Below are positions 44,579-54,206 of a stretch of 64,000 nucleotides of DNA, one piece after another. Origin of the DNA: Rhizobium sp. CCGE531 (GTDB lineage Bacteria > Pseudomonadota > Alphaproteobacteria > Rhizobiales > Rhizobiaceae); the NCBI RefSeq assembly GCF_003627795.1, contig NZ_CP032685.1, positions 930,001-994,000 of the forward strand, given 5' to 3'. Position 1 is the first letter of the stretch. Each line of letters starts with the position of its first letter. The notes beneath the pieces are model-generated. The model was not told the DNA's origin. It was given only the letters and a program-made list of their open reading frames with translations, and ran no database searches. Position numbers and translations under genes: made by a program.

Positions 44579-44920
44579 AAAAGCCTGCCCATCGAAAGCA
44601 CCTTCAGCGCGCTCTCCGATCCAACGCGACGAGCGGTGGTTCAAATTCTGAGCCGTGCGCCTGCAACAGTCTCTCAACTGGCCGGTTCCTTCGCCATGGC
44701 ACTGCCGTCGTTCACTCAGCATCTCGGCATTCTGGAAAAGGCTGGCCTCATCGTTTCGAGAAGGGAGGGGCGGACGCGTATCTGTTCGCTCAATCCAAAG
44801 GCCCTGCAGGATGCGGAGGACTGGTTGGCGTCCTATCGGCGTCAATGGGAAGAACGCTTTGACCGCTTCGAGGTGCACCTGGAAAACATGAAGACAGAGA
44901 AAGGGAAATCGAATGAATGA
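44570..44920 (+). CDS. ArsR-family regulator (metal-free AHSA1-coupled type)
   Basis: 116 residues with an ArsR winged helix: FSALSDPTRRAVVQILSRAP, VSQLAGSFAMALPSFTQHLG, ILEKAGLIVSRREGRTRICS. No Cys-based metal site is present, so it belongs to the ArsR group that accompanies AHSA1/SRPBCC genes. Its end overlaps the next gene by 8 bases. Two matching palindromes at 44528-44543 and 44561-44578 suggest tight autorepression. No ribosome site is evident; the start codon lies inside the second operator, so transcripts may be nearly leaderless. Confidence 0.93.
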   Translation: MPNKSLPIESTFSALSDPTRRAVVQILSRAPATVSQLAGSFAMALPSFTQHLGILEKAGLIVSRREGRTRICSLNPKALQDAEDWLASYRRQWEERFDRFEVHLENMKTEKGKSNE

Positions 44921-45431
44921 TCACGCCAAGAACAACATCTCGGACTGGGCTTCCTGGCCTTTGGAAAGGGAGGTCGTCATTGCCCGTGTCGTTGATGCGG
45001 ACAGAGAAACGGCGTTTCTCGCATGGACCGATCCATCGCAGATCGTGAAGTGGTTCGGACCCGATGGGTTTCGCATCGAAACGCATGAGATCGACATCCG
45101 CGCGGGCGGCTTGTGGCGATTTGACATGGTCGCTCCGGACGGCACTCGCTTCTCCAATCGCATGGAGTTTCTGCGGATCGAAGCACCAAAACTGATCGAA
45201 GCCAGTCACGGCACGGACGCCGATAACGACCCGGACCGCTTCCGCATGCTGGTTACCTTCGACGAACAGGATAATGGTAAAACCGTCGTCACCCTGCGCC
45301 AGATGCACCCGACACCCGAGCGCCGCGCCGTCGTCATTGGATTCGGTGCAGTTCAATACGGCGCCCAGACGTTGGACAAACTTGCAAATCACCTCACGGA
45401 GAAATCCAGCGTTTCGAATGCCAGGAACTGA
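44913..45431 (+). CDS. SRPBCC/AHSA1-family protein
   Basis: 172 residues, START-like helix-grip fold: VVIARVVDADRETAFLAWTD, IVKWFGPDGF, GGLWRFDMVAPDGT, then a C-terminal helix (AVQYGAQTLDKLANHL). The family includes AHSA1 (activator of Hsp90 ATPase) domain proteins, mostly of unknown role in bacteria, thought to bind hydrophobic ligands. It is co-translated with the ArsR regulator, a frequent bacterial pairing. Confidence 0.9.
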   Translation: MNDHAKNNISDWASWPLEREVVIARVVDADRETAFLAWTDPSQIVKWFGPDGFRIETHEIDIRAGGLWRFDMVAPDGTRFSNRMEFLRIEAPKLIEASHGTDADNDPDRFRMLVTFDEQDNGKTVVTLRQMHPTPERRAVVIGFGAVQYGAQTLDKLANHLTEKSSVSNARN

Positions 45432-45673
45432 CCACCAGGAATGCCGAGGCCATAGACGAAGTCCGCGTTTGTCTCGTTCCTATCGAGGTTGGCCGCTGTT
45501 CCTGCGAGCAGGACTCACAGAAACAGCAGCCGCAAAAACCCATTCCAACAGATCTGCGATCTTTGAGATTATCTTCTTTGCCTTCGCGCCCGATGGATTC
45601 TAGCTTCGACCTGAATGACGAAGTTGCCATCTGGAAAGACAGCAACAAGATCACCTTGAAAGAGGAGCAACCG

Positions 45674-46729
45674 TTGACCCTTCACACCACGCCGTCAGGC
45701 GTCGACGCCTCGTTGCCGACGCTCGACCTGTCGCGCTTCCGTGCCTCGCCTTCGGAACGCCAGGCATTCGTTGCGGAGCTTCGCGCTGTGCTCTACAACC
45801 ACGGCTTCTTCTATCTGACGGGCCATGGCGTCGATCCGAAGCTGATCGAAAATGTCGTTGCCACCGCGAAGCGCTTCTTCGTGCTGCCGCTCGAAGAAAA
45901 GCTCAAGATCGAGATGGTGAAGTCGCCGCATTTCCGAGGCTACAATCGGGCTGGACAGGAACGCACCCGCGGCGAACAGGACTGGCGCGAGCAGCTCGAC
46001 ATTAACACCGAGAGCGCTCCCTTCGAGATCGGCCCGGGCACGCCGGCCTGGCGGCGGCTGCAGGGGCCGAACCAGTGGCCGGAGGCGCTGCCGGAGCTCA
46101 AACCCCTTTTGCTCGCCTATCAGGCGGAGGTGACGCGGATCGGCATTGATGTGCTGCAGGCGATCGCCGCAGCTCTCGGCCAGCCGGAAAACGTCTTTGC
46201 CGACATTTATGAGCCGCAGCCCTCACAGCTTCTGAAGATCATCCGCTATCCGGGCCGCGATGTCGCCGAAACGGATCAGGGCGTCGGCGCCCACAAGGAC
46301 GGCGGCTTCGTGACCGTGCTGCTGCAGGATACGACACCCGGCCTGCGCGTGCGCACGGAAGACGGCGTCTGGATCGATGCGCCGCCTGTTCCCGGTACCT
46401 TCGTCATCAACACCGGCGAATTGCTGGAACTTGCAACGAATGGTTTCGTACGCGCCGACGTGCATGATGTCATCGCACCGCCTGCAGGCGTCGAACGCTT
46501 CTCCGTCGCGTTCTTCCTGGGCTCCCGGCCGGACGCCACGATCCCCCTCATCGAATTGCCGGACGAGTTGAAGCGCGCCGAGCGCGGCATCTCGGTCGAT
46601 CCGCTCAATCCGATCTTCCGCGAGGTCGGCCAAAACCAGCTGAAGAGCCGGTTGCGGTCACACCCGGATGTCGCCCGCATCCACTATGCCGATCTGCTCG
46701 CATCGGAACAGTCGGCTACAGCTGGTTGA
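45674..46729 (+). CDS. 2-oxoglutarate/Fe(II) oxygenase, isopenicillin N synthase-like
   Basis: 351 residues. An N-terminal DIOX_N domain (LPTLDLSRF, LYNHGFFYLTGHGVDPKLIE) is followed by the 2OG-FeII core with H207 and D209 (GAHKDGGFVTVLL), H264 (ADVHDVIAP) and the 2-oxoglutarate clamp R275-x-S277 (RFSVAFFL). I chose the TTG at 45674, which has a strong AGAGGAG site; the frame is open back to an ATG at 45593. It probably hydroxylates or desaturates a small molecule and is convergent with a ferredoxin-P450 pair. Confidence 0.9.
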   Translation: MTLHTTPSGVDASLPTLDLSRFRASPSERQAFVAELRAVLYNHGFFYLTGHGVDPKLIENVVATAKRFFVLPLEEKLKIEMVKSPHFRGYNRAGQERTRGEQDWREQLDINTESAPFEIGPGTPAWRRLQGPNQWPEALPELKPLLLAYQAEVTRIGIDVLQAIAAALGQPENVFADIYEPQPSQLLKIIRYPGRDVAETDQGVGAHKDGGFVTVLLQDTTPGLRVRTEDGVWIDAPPVPGTFVINTGELLELATNGFVRADVHDVIAPPAGVERFSVAFFLGSRPDATIPLIELPDELKRAERGISVDPLNPIFREVGQNQLKSRLRSHPDVARIHYADLLASEQSATAG

Positions 46730-46781
46730 GGGAAAGCTCCAGGCGAGGTGGTGTATCGTCCATCTCGTCTCGATATTGCGC

Positions 46782-47102
46782 TTATTGTTGGCTGTCCGGC
46801 ACGACGACACGCATGCCGTCGACGACGCTGCTTGCGAGGATCTGACAGCTGAGACGGCTGTTCGGCATCGGCTCCATGACGAACTCGATCATCGATGCCT
46901 CATCTTCGGAAGGCGGCGGCAGGAGATCGAGATGGGGCTGCTCGACATAGCAATGACAGGTGCCGCAAGCCAAGGCGCCGCCACATTGTGCCACGATGCC
47001 ATCGATACCGCTCCTGACGGCGACGGCCATCACTGTCTCGCCATCCTGGGCCTGCACACGGATCTCGCGACCGGTGGGATCGATGAACACGATTTCACAC
47101 AT
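46782..47102 (-). CDS. 2Fe-2S ferredoxin (adrenodoxin/putidaredoxin type)
   Basis: 106 residues. Cluster ligands follow C-x5-C-x2-C in CGGALACGTCHCYVE with a fourth Cys in SRLSCQI, the plant/vertebrate-type fold of ferredoxins that feed bacterial P450s. GGAG precedes the ATG at 47102. It lies 29 bases after the P450 gene and is almost certainly its redox partner. No ferredoxin reductase is encoded in the window. Confidence 0.93.
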   Translation of the reverse strand: MCEIVFIDPTGREIRVQAQDGETVMAVAVRSGIDGIVAQCGGALACGTCHCYVEQPHLDLLPPPSEDEASMIEFVMEPMPNSRLSCQILASSVVDGMRVVVPDSQQ

Positions 47103-47131
47103 TGTATTCTCCATGCTTTCGGCAAAACCGG

Positions 47132-48364
47132 TCATGCGGCAGCGAGCTTGATGTCGAGGCGTTGCGGGCCGCGCACCGACAGCCCGCGCTTGTAGGCGGG
47201 GCTTTCATCCAGCAGTTCGATGGAACGGGTCCGCTGCAAGAGCGTCGAGAAGATGATCTCCATATCCAGCCGGGCAAGATGATTGCCAAGACAGAAATGG
47301 GCGCCGCCACCGAATGCCAGGTGCCGATTGGGATTGCGCTCGACATTGAACCGATCGGGCGCCTCGAATTGTTCGGGATCGCGATTGGCCGCACCATACA
47401 GCAGGCCGACCTTCGCGCCTCTCGGCAGTCGCTCGCCGGCGATCACCTTCTCTTCCGTGAGGTAGCGATGAAAGAATGGCAGCGGCGACTCGAAGCGGAA
47501 CATCTCCTGGATGGCGGTCGACATGAGGCCCGGCGTTTCCCTGAGCTTGGCCAGCGCATCGGCATATCGCATGAGGGCATGCATGCCGCTGCCGAGCACG
47601 TCGATCGTCGAGCCATGGCCGGCCATCAGGATCAGCATACAGGTGGAAACGAGCTCGTCTTCGCTCAGCTCGCCGGCGACATGCGCCTCGGTCAGCCGAC
47701 AGAGAAGATCGTCGCGCGGGTTGCGCATGCGGTCGGCGATGAGCTCCTTGAGCAGCTCGTAGAATTCCGTCGTGGCACGCTCGGCGAGCGCCTTGCGTTC
47801 AGCACTGCGATCGACGTCGAAATATTGCACGACCTCTTCCGACCATTTGCGCAGCTGCCCGGCATATTCCTCCGGCACGCCGAGAACCGAGCCGATGATG
47901 TGGCCCGGAACCTGCGAGGCAAGATCCTCGACGAAATCGATCGTGCCGGCTTGCAGGAGACGATCGAGCAGCCGATCGACGAAATCCTGTATCATCCCTC
48001 GCTGGCGAGCGACGAGCGCGGGCGTGAATTCACGAAACACCTTGCGGCGCAGCCGGTCATGGGTTTCGCCGTCGGAATCCAGCAGGCTGAATTGTACGAA
48101 GCGCGAATGGTTCGGCATGTCGTGCCAGTTCTGCCGGACCTTTCGTTCCTCTATCTCTTCCGGGGAGAGAAAGAATTCGAGCGAGCGCACGAGCGTCTTG
48201 TCGCCGGCGGCAGCGGCGACATCCTGATAGCGCGACAGCAACCATATGTCGAAATGCTCGTAATAGACCAGGCCTGGGCTGGCGCGCAGTTCGCGGTAGG
48301 AGCCATAGGGGTCGTCCGTGAAGGCTTGCGAGAGCGGATCAAATGCTGGGGTTGCCGTCGACAT
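47132..48364 (-). CDS. Cytochrome P450
   Basis: 410 residues, soluble bacterial P450. ExxR is E287-R290 (EMFR), and the heme loop FGGGAHFCLGNHLAR has the thiolate Cys358. The I-helix motif, normally AGx(D/E)T, reads A248-G-H-G-S-T253: the acidic residue is Gly and the following Thr is Ser, which should alter proton delivery for O2 activation. I chose the ATG at 48364 (GAGG 8 bases upstream); 48382 is possible. It forms an operon with the 2Fe-2S ferredoxin and diverges from an AraC gene. Confidence 0.94.
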   Translation of the reverse strand: MSTATPAFDPLSQAFTDDPYGSYRELRASPGLVYYEHFDIWLLSRYQDVAAAAGDKTLVRSLEFFLSPEEIEERKVRQNWHDMPNHSRFVQFSLLDSDGETHDRLRRKVFREFTPALVARQRGMIQDFVDRLLDRLLQAGTIDFVEDLASQVPGHIIGSVLGVPEEYAGQLRKWSEEVVQYFDVDRSAERKALAERATTEFYELLKELIADRMRNPRDDLLCRLTEAHVAGELSEDELVSTCMLILMAGHGSTIDVLGSGMHALMRYADALAKLRETPGLMSTAIQEMFRFESPLPFFHRYLTEEKVIAGERLPRGAKVGLLYGAANRDPEQFEAPDRFNVERNPNRHLAFGGGAHFCLGNHLARLDMEIIFSTLLQRTRSIELLDESPAYKRGLSVRGPQRLDIKLAAA

Positions 48365-48486
48365 GCTCAGGACCTCGTCCATTCTGGTTCATCGGCCGCA
48401 GATTACAGCCTCGAACAGTGAAAAGACATGGATGCGAACCGCAGCCATATGGATAAAACTCTCATCTCCGAATAAGACCTGACGGC

Positions 48487-49368
48487 ATGACCGATGAAGC
48501 AAGCTCAGGCGATATTTCCCCTCAGGACGACGTCTTCTTTCAGACGCCGGGCAGGCTGTCCCGCGCCCTCCCCTTTGCGCTTCTCGCCGCCGGGCGGCGC
48601 ATCTGCACGCCTGCGGAAATGCCGATCGCCCATCGTTTCAACCAGCACACACTCGTCCTCACCCTCAGCGGAAAAGGCCTGTTGCAGGTCAACGGTCTCT
48701 CAAGCCTCTTGCACGAAGGGACGATCGCCTGGCTGGATTCCTCGATGCTGTATTCGCATCGCTGCGAGCCGCACCATTCGCATTGGTCCTATCTCTGGCT
48801 GGGGTTCGCCGGGCACGGGCTCGATACCCTGTTCGACAGCCTGGGCGTGATTGCCAACCCGGTCTTTGGCATTTCAAGCCCGCGCGATCCGCAGGCGCTG
48901 TTCGAAAGCATCCTCCAGGAAGTGGAGACGGGCAGTTTCCTCTCGGACAGCCGATGTTTCGCCCTGCTCGCGCAATTGATCTCGCTTCTGGTTTCCGAGC
49001 GCGCGGAACATGGCGAGCTGAGCGGCGCGGTTCAACGATTGCAGCGGGTCGTGGAATTGGTCCGCGCCGACCTTACGCGTCCCTGGACGGTGGGTGAGCT
49101 TGCCATTGCCGCCAATCTGAGCCAGGCGCAGTTGTTTCGCCGCTTCCGTCAGAGAATGGGGACGACGCCTCTCGATTGGCTCCGCCACGAGCGCGTGAAC
49201 GCCGCGAAGCGATTGCTTGTCGTGACGGAGGAGCAGATCGGCAGGATCGCCGCCCAATGCGGCTATCCCGACCCGTTCCACTTCGCCCGCGACTTCAAGA
49301 AGCTGGTCGGCGTCACGCCAAGCGAATTCAAGCGGCAGGGTCAGAGCACTCGGCCGCGCGAACCCTGA
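48487..49368 (+). CDS. AraC-family transcriptional regulator
   Basis: 293 residues: an N-terminal AraC-type cupin sensing domain (HRFNQHTLVLTLSGKGLLQV, HSHWSYLWLGF) and a C-terminal pair of helix-turn-helix motifs (TVGELAIAANLSQAQLFRRF, IGRIAAQCGYPDPFHFARDF). It diverges from the P450-ferredoxin operon with about 120 bases between starts and is its likely activator, responding to the P450 substrate or a relative. No clear operator repeat was found by eye. Confidence 0.93.
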   Translation: MTDEASSGDISPQDDVFFQTPGRLSRALPFALLAAGRRICTPAEMPIAHRFNQHTLVLTLSGKGLLQVNGLSSLLHEGTIAWLDSSMLYSHRCEPHHSHWSYLWLGFAGHGLDTLFDSLGVIANPVFGISSPRDPQALFESILQEVETGSFLSDSRCFALLAQLISLLVSERAEHGELSGAVQRLQRVVELVRADLTRPWTVGELAIAANLSQAQLFRRFRQRMGTTPLDWLRHERVNAAKRLLVVTEEQIGRIAAQCGYPDPFHFARDFKKLVGVTPSEFKRQGQSTRPREP

Positions 49369-49516
49369 TCGAACAACGCATTTTGCCTCCGCGTAAAGAA
49401 GAAGCTCTTTTGCTATGGTTAGCCCGGATTGGCTTGGACAAGATGACACGATAAAAGTCCGGCGAGCAAGCAAAATTATCTGAAACGCAATCGCGTCCCT
49501 CGCCGGAGATTGAAAA

Positions 49517-50443
49517 GTGACAACCGAACAAAGCGTCCTGCGCATCTCCATTATCGTGACGTTCGTTCTGGCGGTCGCCGGCATTGTCTTCGGTCTTCTC
49601 TCCGGCTCCTACGCGATCGTCTTCGACGGCGTCTATGCGCTCACGGATGCGAGCATGACGATCGTTGCGCTGATCGTCTCCAGCCTAATCGTGTCCTCCG
49701 CAACGAACACCGCGTCCGGCGGCAGGTTCGCCAAGCATTTCACCATGGGCTTCTGGCATCTCGAACCCATGGTGCTCGGCCTCAATGGCGTGCTTTTGAC
49801 GGGGGCCGCGGTCTATGCCCTGATCAACGCGATCGGCAGCATCATGGCCGGCGGCCGGCATCTCTCCTTCGATCAAGCCATCATCTACGCGGTGCTGACC
49901 ATGATCATCGCCTTCCTGATGGCTGTCTATGGCAAACGTGCGAACGAGACGCTCGGATCCAGTTTCATTGCACTCGACGCCAAGGCCTGGGTGATGACGG
50001 GCTGCTTGAGCGGGGCGCTGCTGCTCGCCTTCATCTTCGGCTTTTTCATTCAGGGGACGAGCCTGGAATGGATGTCGCCCTATGTCGATCCGGTTGCTCT
50101 GGCTCTGGTTTGCCTCATCGTCATTCCCATGCCGATCGGCACGATCAAGCAGGCCTTTGCCGATATCCTGCTCGTGACGCCTTCCGATCTGCGGGAACAT
50201 GTCGATCGCGTCGCCACCGACATCGTCCGACGCTACGATTTCGAATCCTATCGCTCCTATGTCGCACGCGTCGGCCGCGGCAAGCAGATCGAGCTCTATT
50301 TCATCGTGCCACCGAACGGACCGGCGAAGAGGCTGGAGGAATGGGACCATATTCGCGACGAGATCGGCGAGACGATCGGCGACGAAGGGCCGGACCGTTG
50401 GCTGACGATCGCCTTCACGACCGATCCGGAATGGGCCGACTGA
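49517..50443 (+). CDS. Cation diffusion facilitator family transporter
   Basis: 308 residues with six helices. The metal-binding DGxxxLxD-type motif is FDGVYALTDASMTIV in helix 2, and helix 5 region LDAKAWVMTG supplies the second Asp. The cytoplasmic domain begins near residue 215 (LREHVDRVATDIVRRYDFES). CDF proteins export Zn2+, Mn2+, Fe2+ or Co2+ by proton exchange; helix motifs differ from classic Zn exporters, so the metal is open. The start is GTG at 49517 after GGAGA. It converges on the acyltransferase gene. Confidence 0.88.
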   Translation: MTTEQSVLRISIIVTFVLAVAGIVFGLLSGSYAIVFDGVYALTDASMTIVALIVSSLIVSSATNTASGGRFAKHFTMGFWHLEPMVLGLNGVLLTGAAVYALINAIGSIMAGGRHLSFDQAIIYAVLTMIIAFLMAVYGKRANETLGSSFIALDAKAWVMTGCLSGALLLAFIFGFFIQGTSLEWMSPYVDPVALALVCLIVIPMPIGTIKQAFADILLVTPSDLREHVDRVATDIVRRYDFESYRSYVARVGRGKQIELYFIVPPNGPAKRLEEWDHIRDEIGETIGDEGPDRWLTIAFTTDPEWAD

Positions 50444-50472
50444 GCGATGGGGCGGAGGTCTTGCAACTTTGC

Positions 50473-51687
50473 TTAGGCACTCTCGGTGTCTACCGCCGGG
50501 AGCGTGCCAGTTGGTATACGCTTCCGCCCCGAGCGAAGCACGAGGCGTTGGATGCGGCTCGTAAACGGTTTCTCAACAGCTCTGAAGAGCAGCAGGGAAA
50601 ACAAGGCAGCAGCGAGCGTGGCGAATATGACGAACAGGCCGAGAGGAAGAGCTCCGCCGAGCGCCTTCGCCCAGATGGCCCGCATTGGCCGCAGGATAAA
50701 GGGATGGGCAAGATAGAGGCTATAGGAGGCATCGCCCAGGGCGACGCCCCATAGGACGAGCTTCCCCTGAGGCAAGACGGGGCCGATTGCGGCCGCAAGA
50801 ACGAATAGCGCCGCAGGCAGGCCGCTTCGCAGGAACTGCGGCAGGGCCGCATCGTCCCAGGGCGAAGAGATGCGTACGAAACCGAGAAGGCCTATGGCCA
50901 TGAGCCCGAGCGCTGCTGCGCTGCCGATCCTCACGCCGCTGCGAAAGATCAAGGCGACATAGACGCCGAAGAGGAACTCCAGAATGATGGGGTTCGTCCA
51001 GAAGGCTATCTGGACATGGCCCGGATCGATAAGCCTTCCGACAAGCGCCATGCCTGCCATCAGCACCGACAGCCAGACGATACCCAGCCTTATCGGCAGC
51101 AGGAGTGCAGCCGCGAAGAACACGTAGAACAGCATCTCGTAGTTCAGCGTCCAGGCGAGCGCGAGCACCGGCCTGATCTCATCGCCGCCGCGCCCGGACG
51201 GAATGAAGAAATAAGATGCCAGAACATGGGACACGGAGCCGATGGGAACGGCCAGCAGCGAGGGTGCTACGAGCGCGCCGATAAGCAAGAGGCTCGTCAA
51301 CAGCCAGTAGAGCGGGATCACGCGGGCGCAGCGCCGCAGGAAGAAACGCAGCGGAGCACCACTCTTGCCGAACTCCGACGCGGCCGTATGGGTCATGATG
51401 AAGCCGGAGAGGACGAAGAATATGTCCACCCCGAAACCGAGATTCCATCCGGAGCCATCGACCGCTGCCCGCCCTGTCGCCCCGGCCAGCATCTCGGTCT
51501 CGTGCAAGGCGTGAGCAACGACAACGGACAAAGCGGCGAGCGCGCGCAGCACCTGAAGATTCGACAGCAGGCGGGATGACTTGCCAACATCACTGCCGGC
51601 AGCCGGACCCTCAAGTATTTCCCTATAAAACCACACCGGAAATCTCAGTAAATATCGTCTTGGATCTCCATTTATGACGCTAGACAA
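50473..51687 (-). CDS. Acyltransferase family 3 membrane protein (OafA-like)
   Basis: About 404 residues and ten helices. Family signatures are NLQVLRALAALSVVVAHALH with the catalytic His, FGVDIFFVLSGFIMTH, and RRCARVIPLYWLLT. Such proteins acetylate or succinylate surface polysaccharides and Nod-factor-like or lipid substrates. The start is uncertain: the frame opens at a TTG (51687), and a GTG 17 codons later is the next candidate; neither has a strong ribosome site. It is monocistronic. Confidence 0.88.
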   Translation of the reverse strand: MSSVINGDPRRYLLRFPVWFYREILEGPAAGSDVGKSSRLLSNLQVLRALAALSVVVAHALHETEMLAGATGRAAVDGSGWNLGFGVDIFFVLSGFIMTHTAASEFGKSGAPLRFFLRRCARVIPLYWLLTSLLLIGALVAPSLLAVPIGSVSHVLASYFFIPSGRGGDEIRPVLALAWTLNYEMLFYVFFAAALLLPIRLGIVWLSVLMAGMALVGRLIDPGHVQIAFWTNPIILEFLFGVYVALIFRSGVRIGSAAALGLMAIGLLGFVRISSPWDDAALPQFLRSGLPAALFVLAAAIGPVLPQGKLVLWGVALGDASYSLYLAHPFILRPMRAIWAKALGGALPLGLFVIFATLAAALFSLLLFRAVEKPFTSRIQRLVLRSGRKRIPTGTLPAVDTESA

Positions 51688-51889
51688 TATAACAACTCGT
51701 CGCCACGCGCATAAATCGGCGGCCCTGCTTTAAATCATGGTTATTCTTCAGTTAAGCTTGCAGATGTTGGCACCGGTGCCCAACTAGTCATATTTCTTGA
51801 CGTTACCCGCTCCTCCCGACCGAAGGGAGCATCGATGCCATTGGCTCTGCATTTAGGGGCTTGATCGTGAATCATTTGCTGACCAACTC

Positions 51890-53266
51890 TCAGGCCGGTC
51901 GCGCGGTGCAATCGGCAACCCAGTCCAAGGGAAACGACATTCTCAGGCAGGCGCCTTTGGAGCCGGCATTAACCACGGCGACGCTGCCGCCGTGGAGCTG
52001 CATAATTTCCCGAACCAGATTAAGTCCCAGACCGGCGCCACGGCCATCAGGTCCCAGGCGATTGAAGGGCTCAAAAATCTGCTCATGTTCATCCCTCGCA
52101 ATGCCGTTGCCCTCGTCGCAGACTTCGATGGAGTCGCTTTTTGCGACGCGTACCGTAATCGTTCCTTGGCGTCCGCCATGGTCTATGGCGTTTTGAACTA
52201 GATTCGTCAGCGCTCGTTCCAATGACGTCTGATCGCCCGTCACCACTATCTCATCGCATTCCCGCTCGAAGGCTACGTCATAGCCGGCACCAAGCGCCAG
52301 CGGGCCGAGGTCGAACAGCACCTGCTTGGCCATCGCGACTAGATTCACCGGCAGAAAATGGTTCCGCTTCTGGTCGAGGCGCTGAAGGTCGAGAAGTTGA
52401 CCGGCGAGTGTCGTCAGCCGCGCCGCGTCCTCCAGCAGGTCGCGCTTGTCGGTGCCGGCGGGGAGTGCGGAAACGCGCGCGTTCAGGATGGCAATCGGCG
52501 TGCGCAGTTCATGGGCTGCCTGGGCCAGAAAATGCTGATGTCGCTCATAGCCCGCATCCAGGCGGCGTAGTGCATCGTTGACCGCACTGACAAGTCCGCT
52601 GATTTCGATGGGCACATCGCTCACCTGCAGTCGGACGCCACGCTTGTCGAATTCGATGTGGACGGCTTGCGCTACAGTCCGGCCTAGACCGGTGAGCGCC
52701 CGGCGTACCACCAGTGGAGTGGCCAGCGACGTCGCCAGCGCCATCAGCACGATGACAGGCAGTATCACCAAGAGGAACCCGCCTGAAATACCCCTTGCAA
52801 GCCGCTGCGCGGACATCTGCCCTTTCGTACCCGTCAGAATCTGGACCCTCCCGGCAGGGCTTTCGACCCATTTGATCACCGCATCGGGTTTTCCGGCCAA
52901 TTCAGGTCGGTCGCTCAGCCGGGCGTCGCTGAGTTGGCCGAGCACTGCGACCAGCGGTAGATAGGCAATAGGAATGTTGCCCGCTTGTAGCCGGCGCCCC
53001 TCCGGGTCGCGGATCGTGAACCACAGGTCCGGTGCCTTGGCGCGAAGATGAACGAGATCCGGCGTCTCTCGCAGTACCAATCCACCAGCTGCGTCGCGCT
53101 CAATCGCTTCGGCCAGCACATCGAGGCTGCCACCTTCATAGTCGTCAAGCAGGTAGCCGGTACTCCAGACCGTCGCAATGACCATGAGAAGGACAACCGC
53201 AATCATGCCCGCCTGCAGTGTCACCAGCCTGCTGACGAGCAGCCATTTCAGCGAAGGCTGTCGCAT
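51890..53266 (-). CDS. Sensor histidine kinase of an OmpR-type two-component system
   Basis: 458 residues: TM1 near 12-35, a 125-residue periplasmic sensor, TM2 near 160-185, HAMP, HisKA with phospho-acceptor H252 in AAHELRTPI, and an HATPase_c domain (NLVQNAIDHGG, EVCDEGNGIARDE, GAGLGLNLVREIM). The ATG at 53266 shares one base with the response regulator stop; a GTG at 53269 precedes it. It probably phosphorylates the regulator encoded upstream in response to an envelope signal. Confidence 0.94.
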   Translation of the reverse strand: MRQPSLKWLLVSRLVTLQAGMIAVVLLMVIATVWSTGYLLDDYEGGSLDVLAEAIERDAAGGLVLRETPDLVHLRAKAPDLWFTIRDPEGRRLQAGNIPIAYLPLVAVLGQLSDARLSDRPELAGKPDAVIKWVESPAGRVQILTGTKGQMSAQRLARGISGGFLLVILPVIVLMALATSLATPLVVRRALTGLGRTVAQAVHIEFDKRGVRLQVSDVPIEISGLVSAVNDALRRLDAGYERHQHFLAQAAHELRTPIAILNARVSALPAGTDKRDLLEDAARLTTLAGQLLDLQRLDQKRNHFLPVNLVAMAKQVLFDLGPLALGAGYDVAFERECDEIVVTGDQTSLERALTNLVQNAIDHGGRQGTITVRVAKSDSIEVCDEGNGIARDEHEQIFEPFNRLGPDGRGAGLGLNLVREIMQLHGGSVAVVNAGSKGACLRMSFPLDWVADCTARPA

Positions 53267-53940
53267 CACGCCGTCTCGCGGAGGAGATAGCCGACGCCAC
53301 GGATGCCGTCGATGGTGATGCCGGCCTGTGCATCGGCGAGTTTGCGACGAACGCGTGAGATATGGGTATCGAGTGCATTTGACTCGATTTCGTCGTTCAT
53401 GCCGAAGACGGCTTCCATCAAGGTTTCGCGCAGCACCATGCGGCCCATGCGCCGCATCAGCGCTTCAAGCACCAGCAATTCCCGACGCGGCATGCGCAGA
53501 TGGGCGCCTTGTACGTTTGCCTCACGATGGACGAAATCGAAAGACAAGCGACCGAGACTGACGATGTCGGGCTGCAGATGAACCGGCCGACGCAAGATCG
53601 CCCGCAATCGGGCCAGAAGCTCATCGAAGGCAAAGGGCTTGCCGAGATAGTCATCCGCGCCGCTGTCCAGTCCGGCGACCCGGTCAGCCAGGTCACCCTT
53701 CGCGGTCAGCACCAGTACAGGCACGACATTGCCCCTGACGCGCAGCAACTTGACCAGCGAGAGGCCATCCCCATCAGGCAGCCGACGGTCCAGCACAACG
53801 ACATCGTAAATATCGTCGTGAAGGGCGGCCTCTGCCTCCGACAGGCTCGCCACGTCGTCCACAACCATACCATGACGAGCCAACCCGTTGCGCAGGACAA
53901 GAGCCATTGGGCGCTCGTCTTCGACCAAAAGCACACGCAT
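53266..53940 (-). CDS. Response regulator, OmpR/PhoB family
   Basis: 224 residues: receiver domain with phospho-acceptor D51 (VVLDRRLPDGDG), T79 and K101 (YLGKPF), and a C-terminal winged helix (RRELLVLEALMRRMGRMVLR; DTHISRVRRKL). Paired with the histidine kinase downstream. It diverges from the PmtA-like/DedA unit, 266 bases away, which is therefore a candidate target. Confidence 0.95.
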   Translation of the reverse strand: MRVLLVEDERPMALVLRNGLARHGMVVDDVASLSEAEAALHDDIYDVVVLDRRLPDGDGLSLVKLLRVRGNVVPVLVLTAKGDLADRVAGLDSGADDYLGKPFAFDELLARLRAILRRPVHLQPDIVSLGRLSFDFVHREANVQGAHLRMPRRELLVLEALMRRMGRMVLRETLMEAVFGMNDEIESNALDTHISRVRRKLADAQAGITIDGIRGVGYLLRETA

Positions 53941-54206
53941 TCAGTAAACTCCATCCCCCGCCCGCATCGATAGGGCATTCAAGTGCTAGCATCGCTGCAT
54001 TGAGATAACCTTGCAAAGATCGCCTCATTGCCCTCGTTTCCGGCGTCGAACGGCGCGTGCGGCTTTTTTGAAGTCCTTCAAGATGACAGGTTCTCTCAAT
54101 CTGGGTGTGTAAGACCTCGCTTGCTCATCTCGAAAGGACGAACCAATGCTCGTTACCCCTAGCCGCCTAGCGGCCGATCGTCGTTCCCCGATTGAGGACG
54201 GTCATC

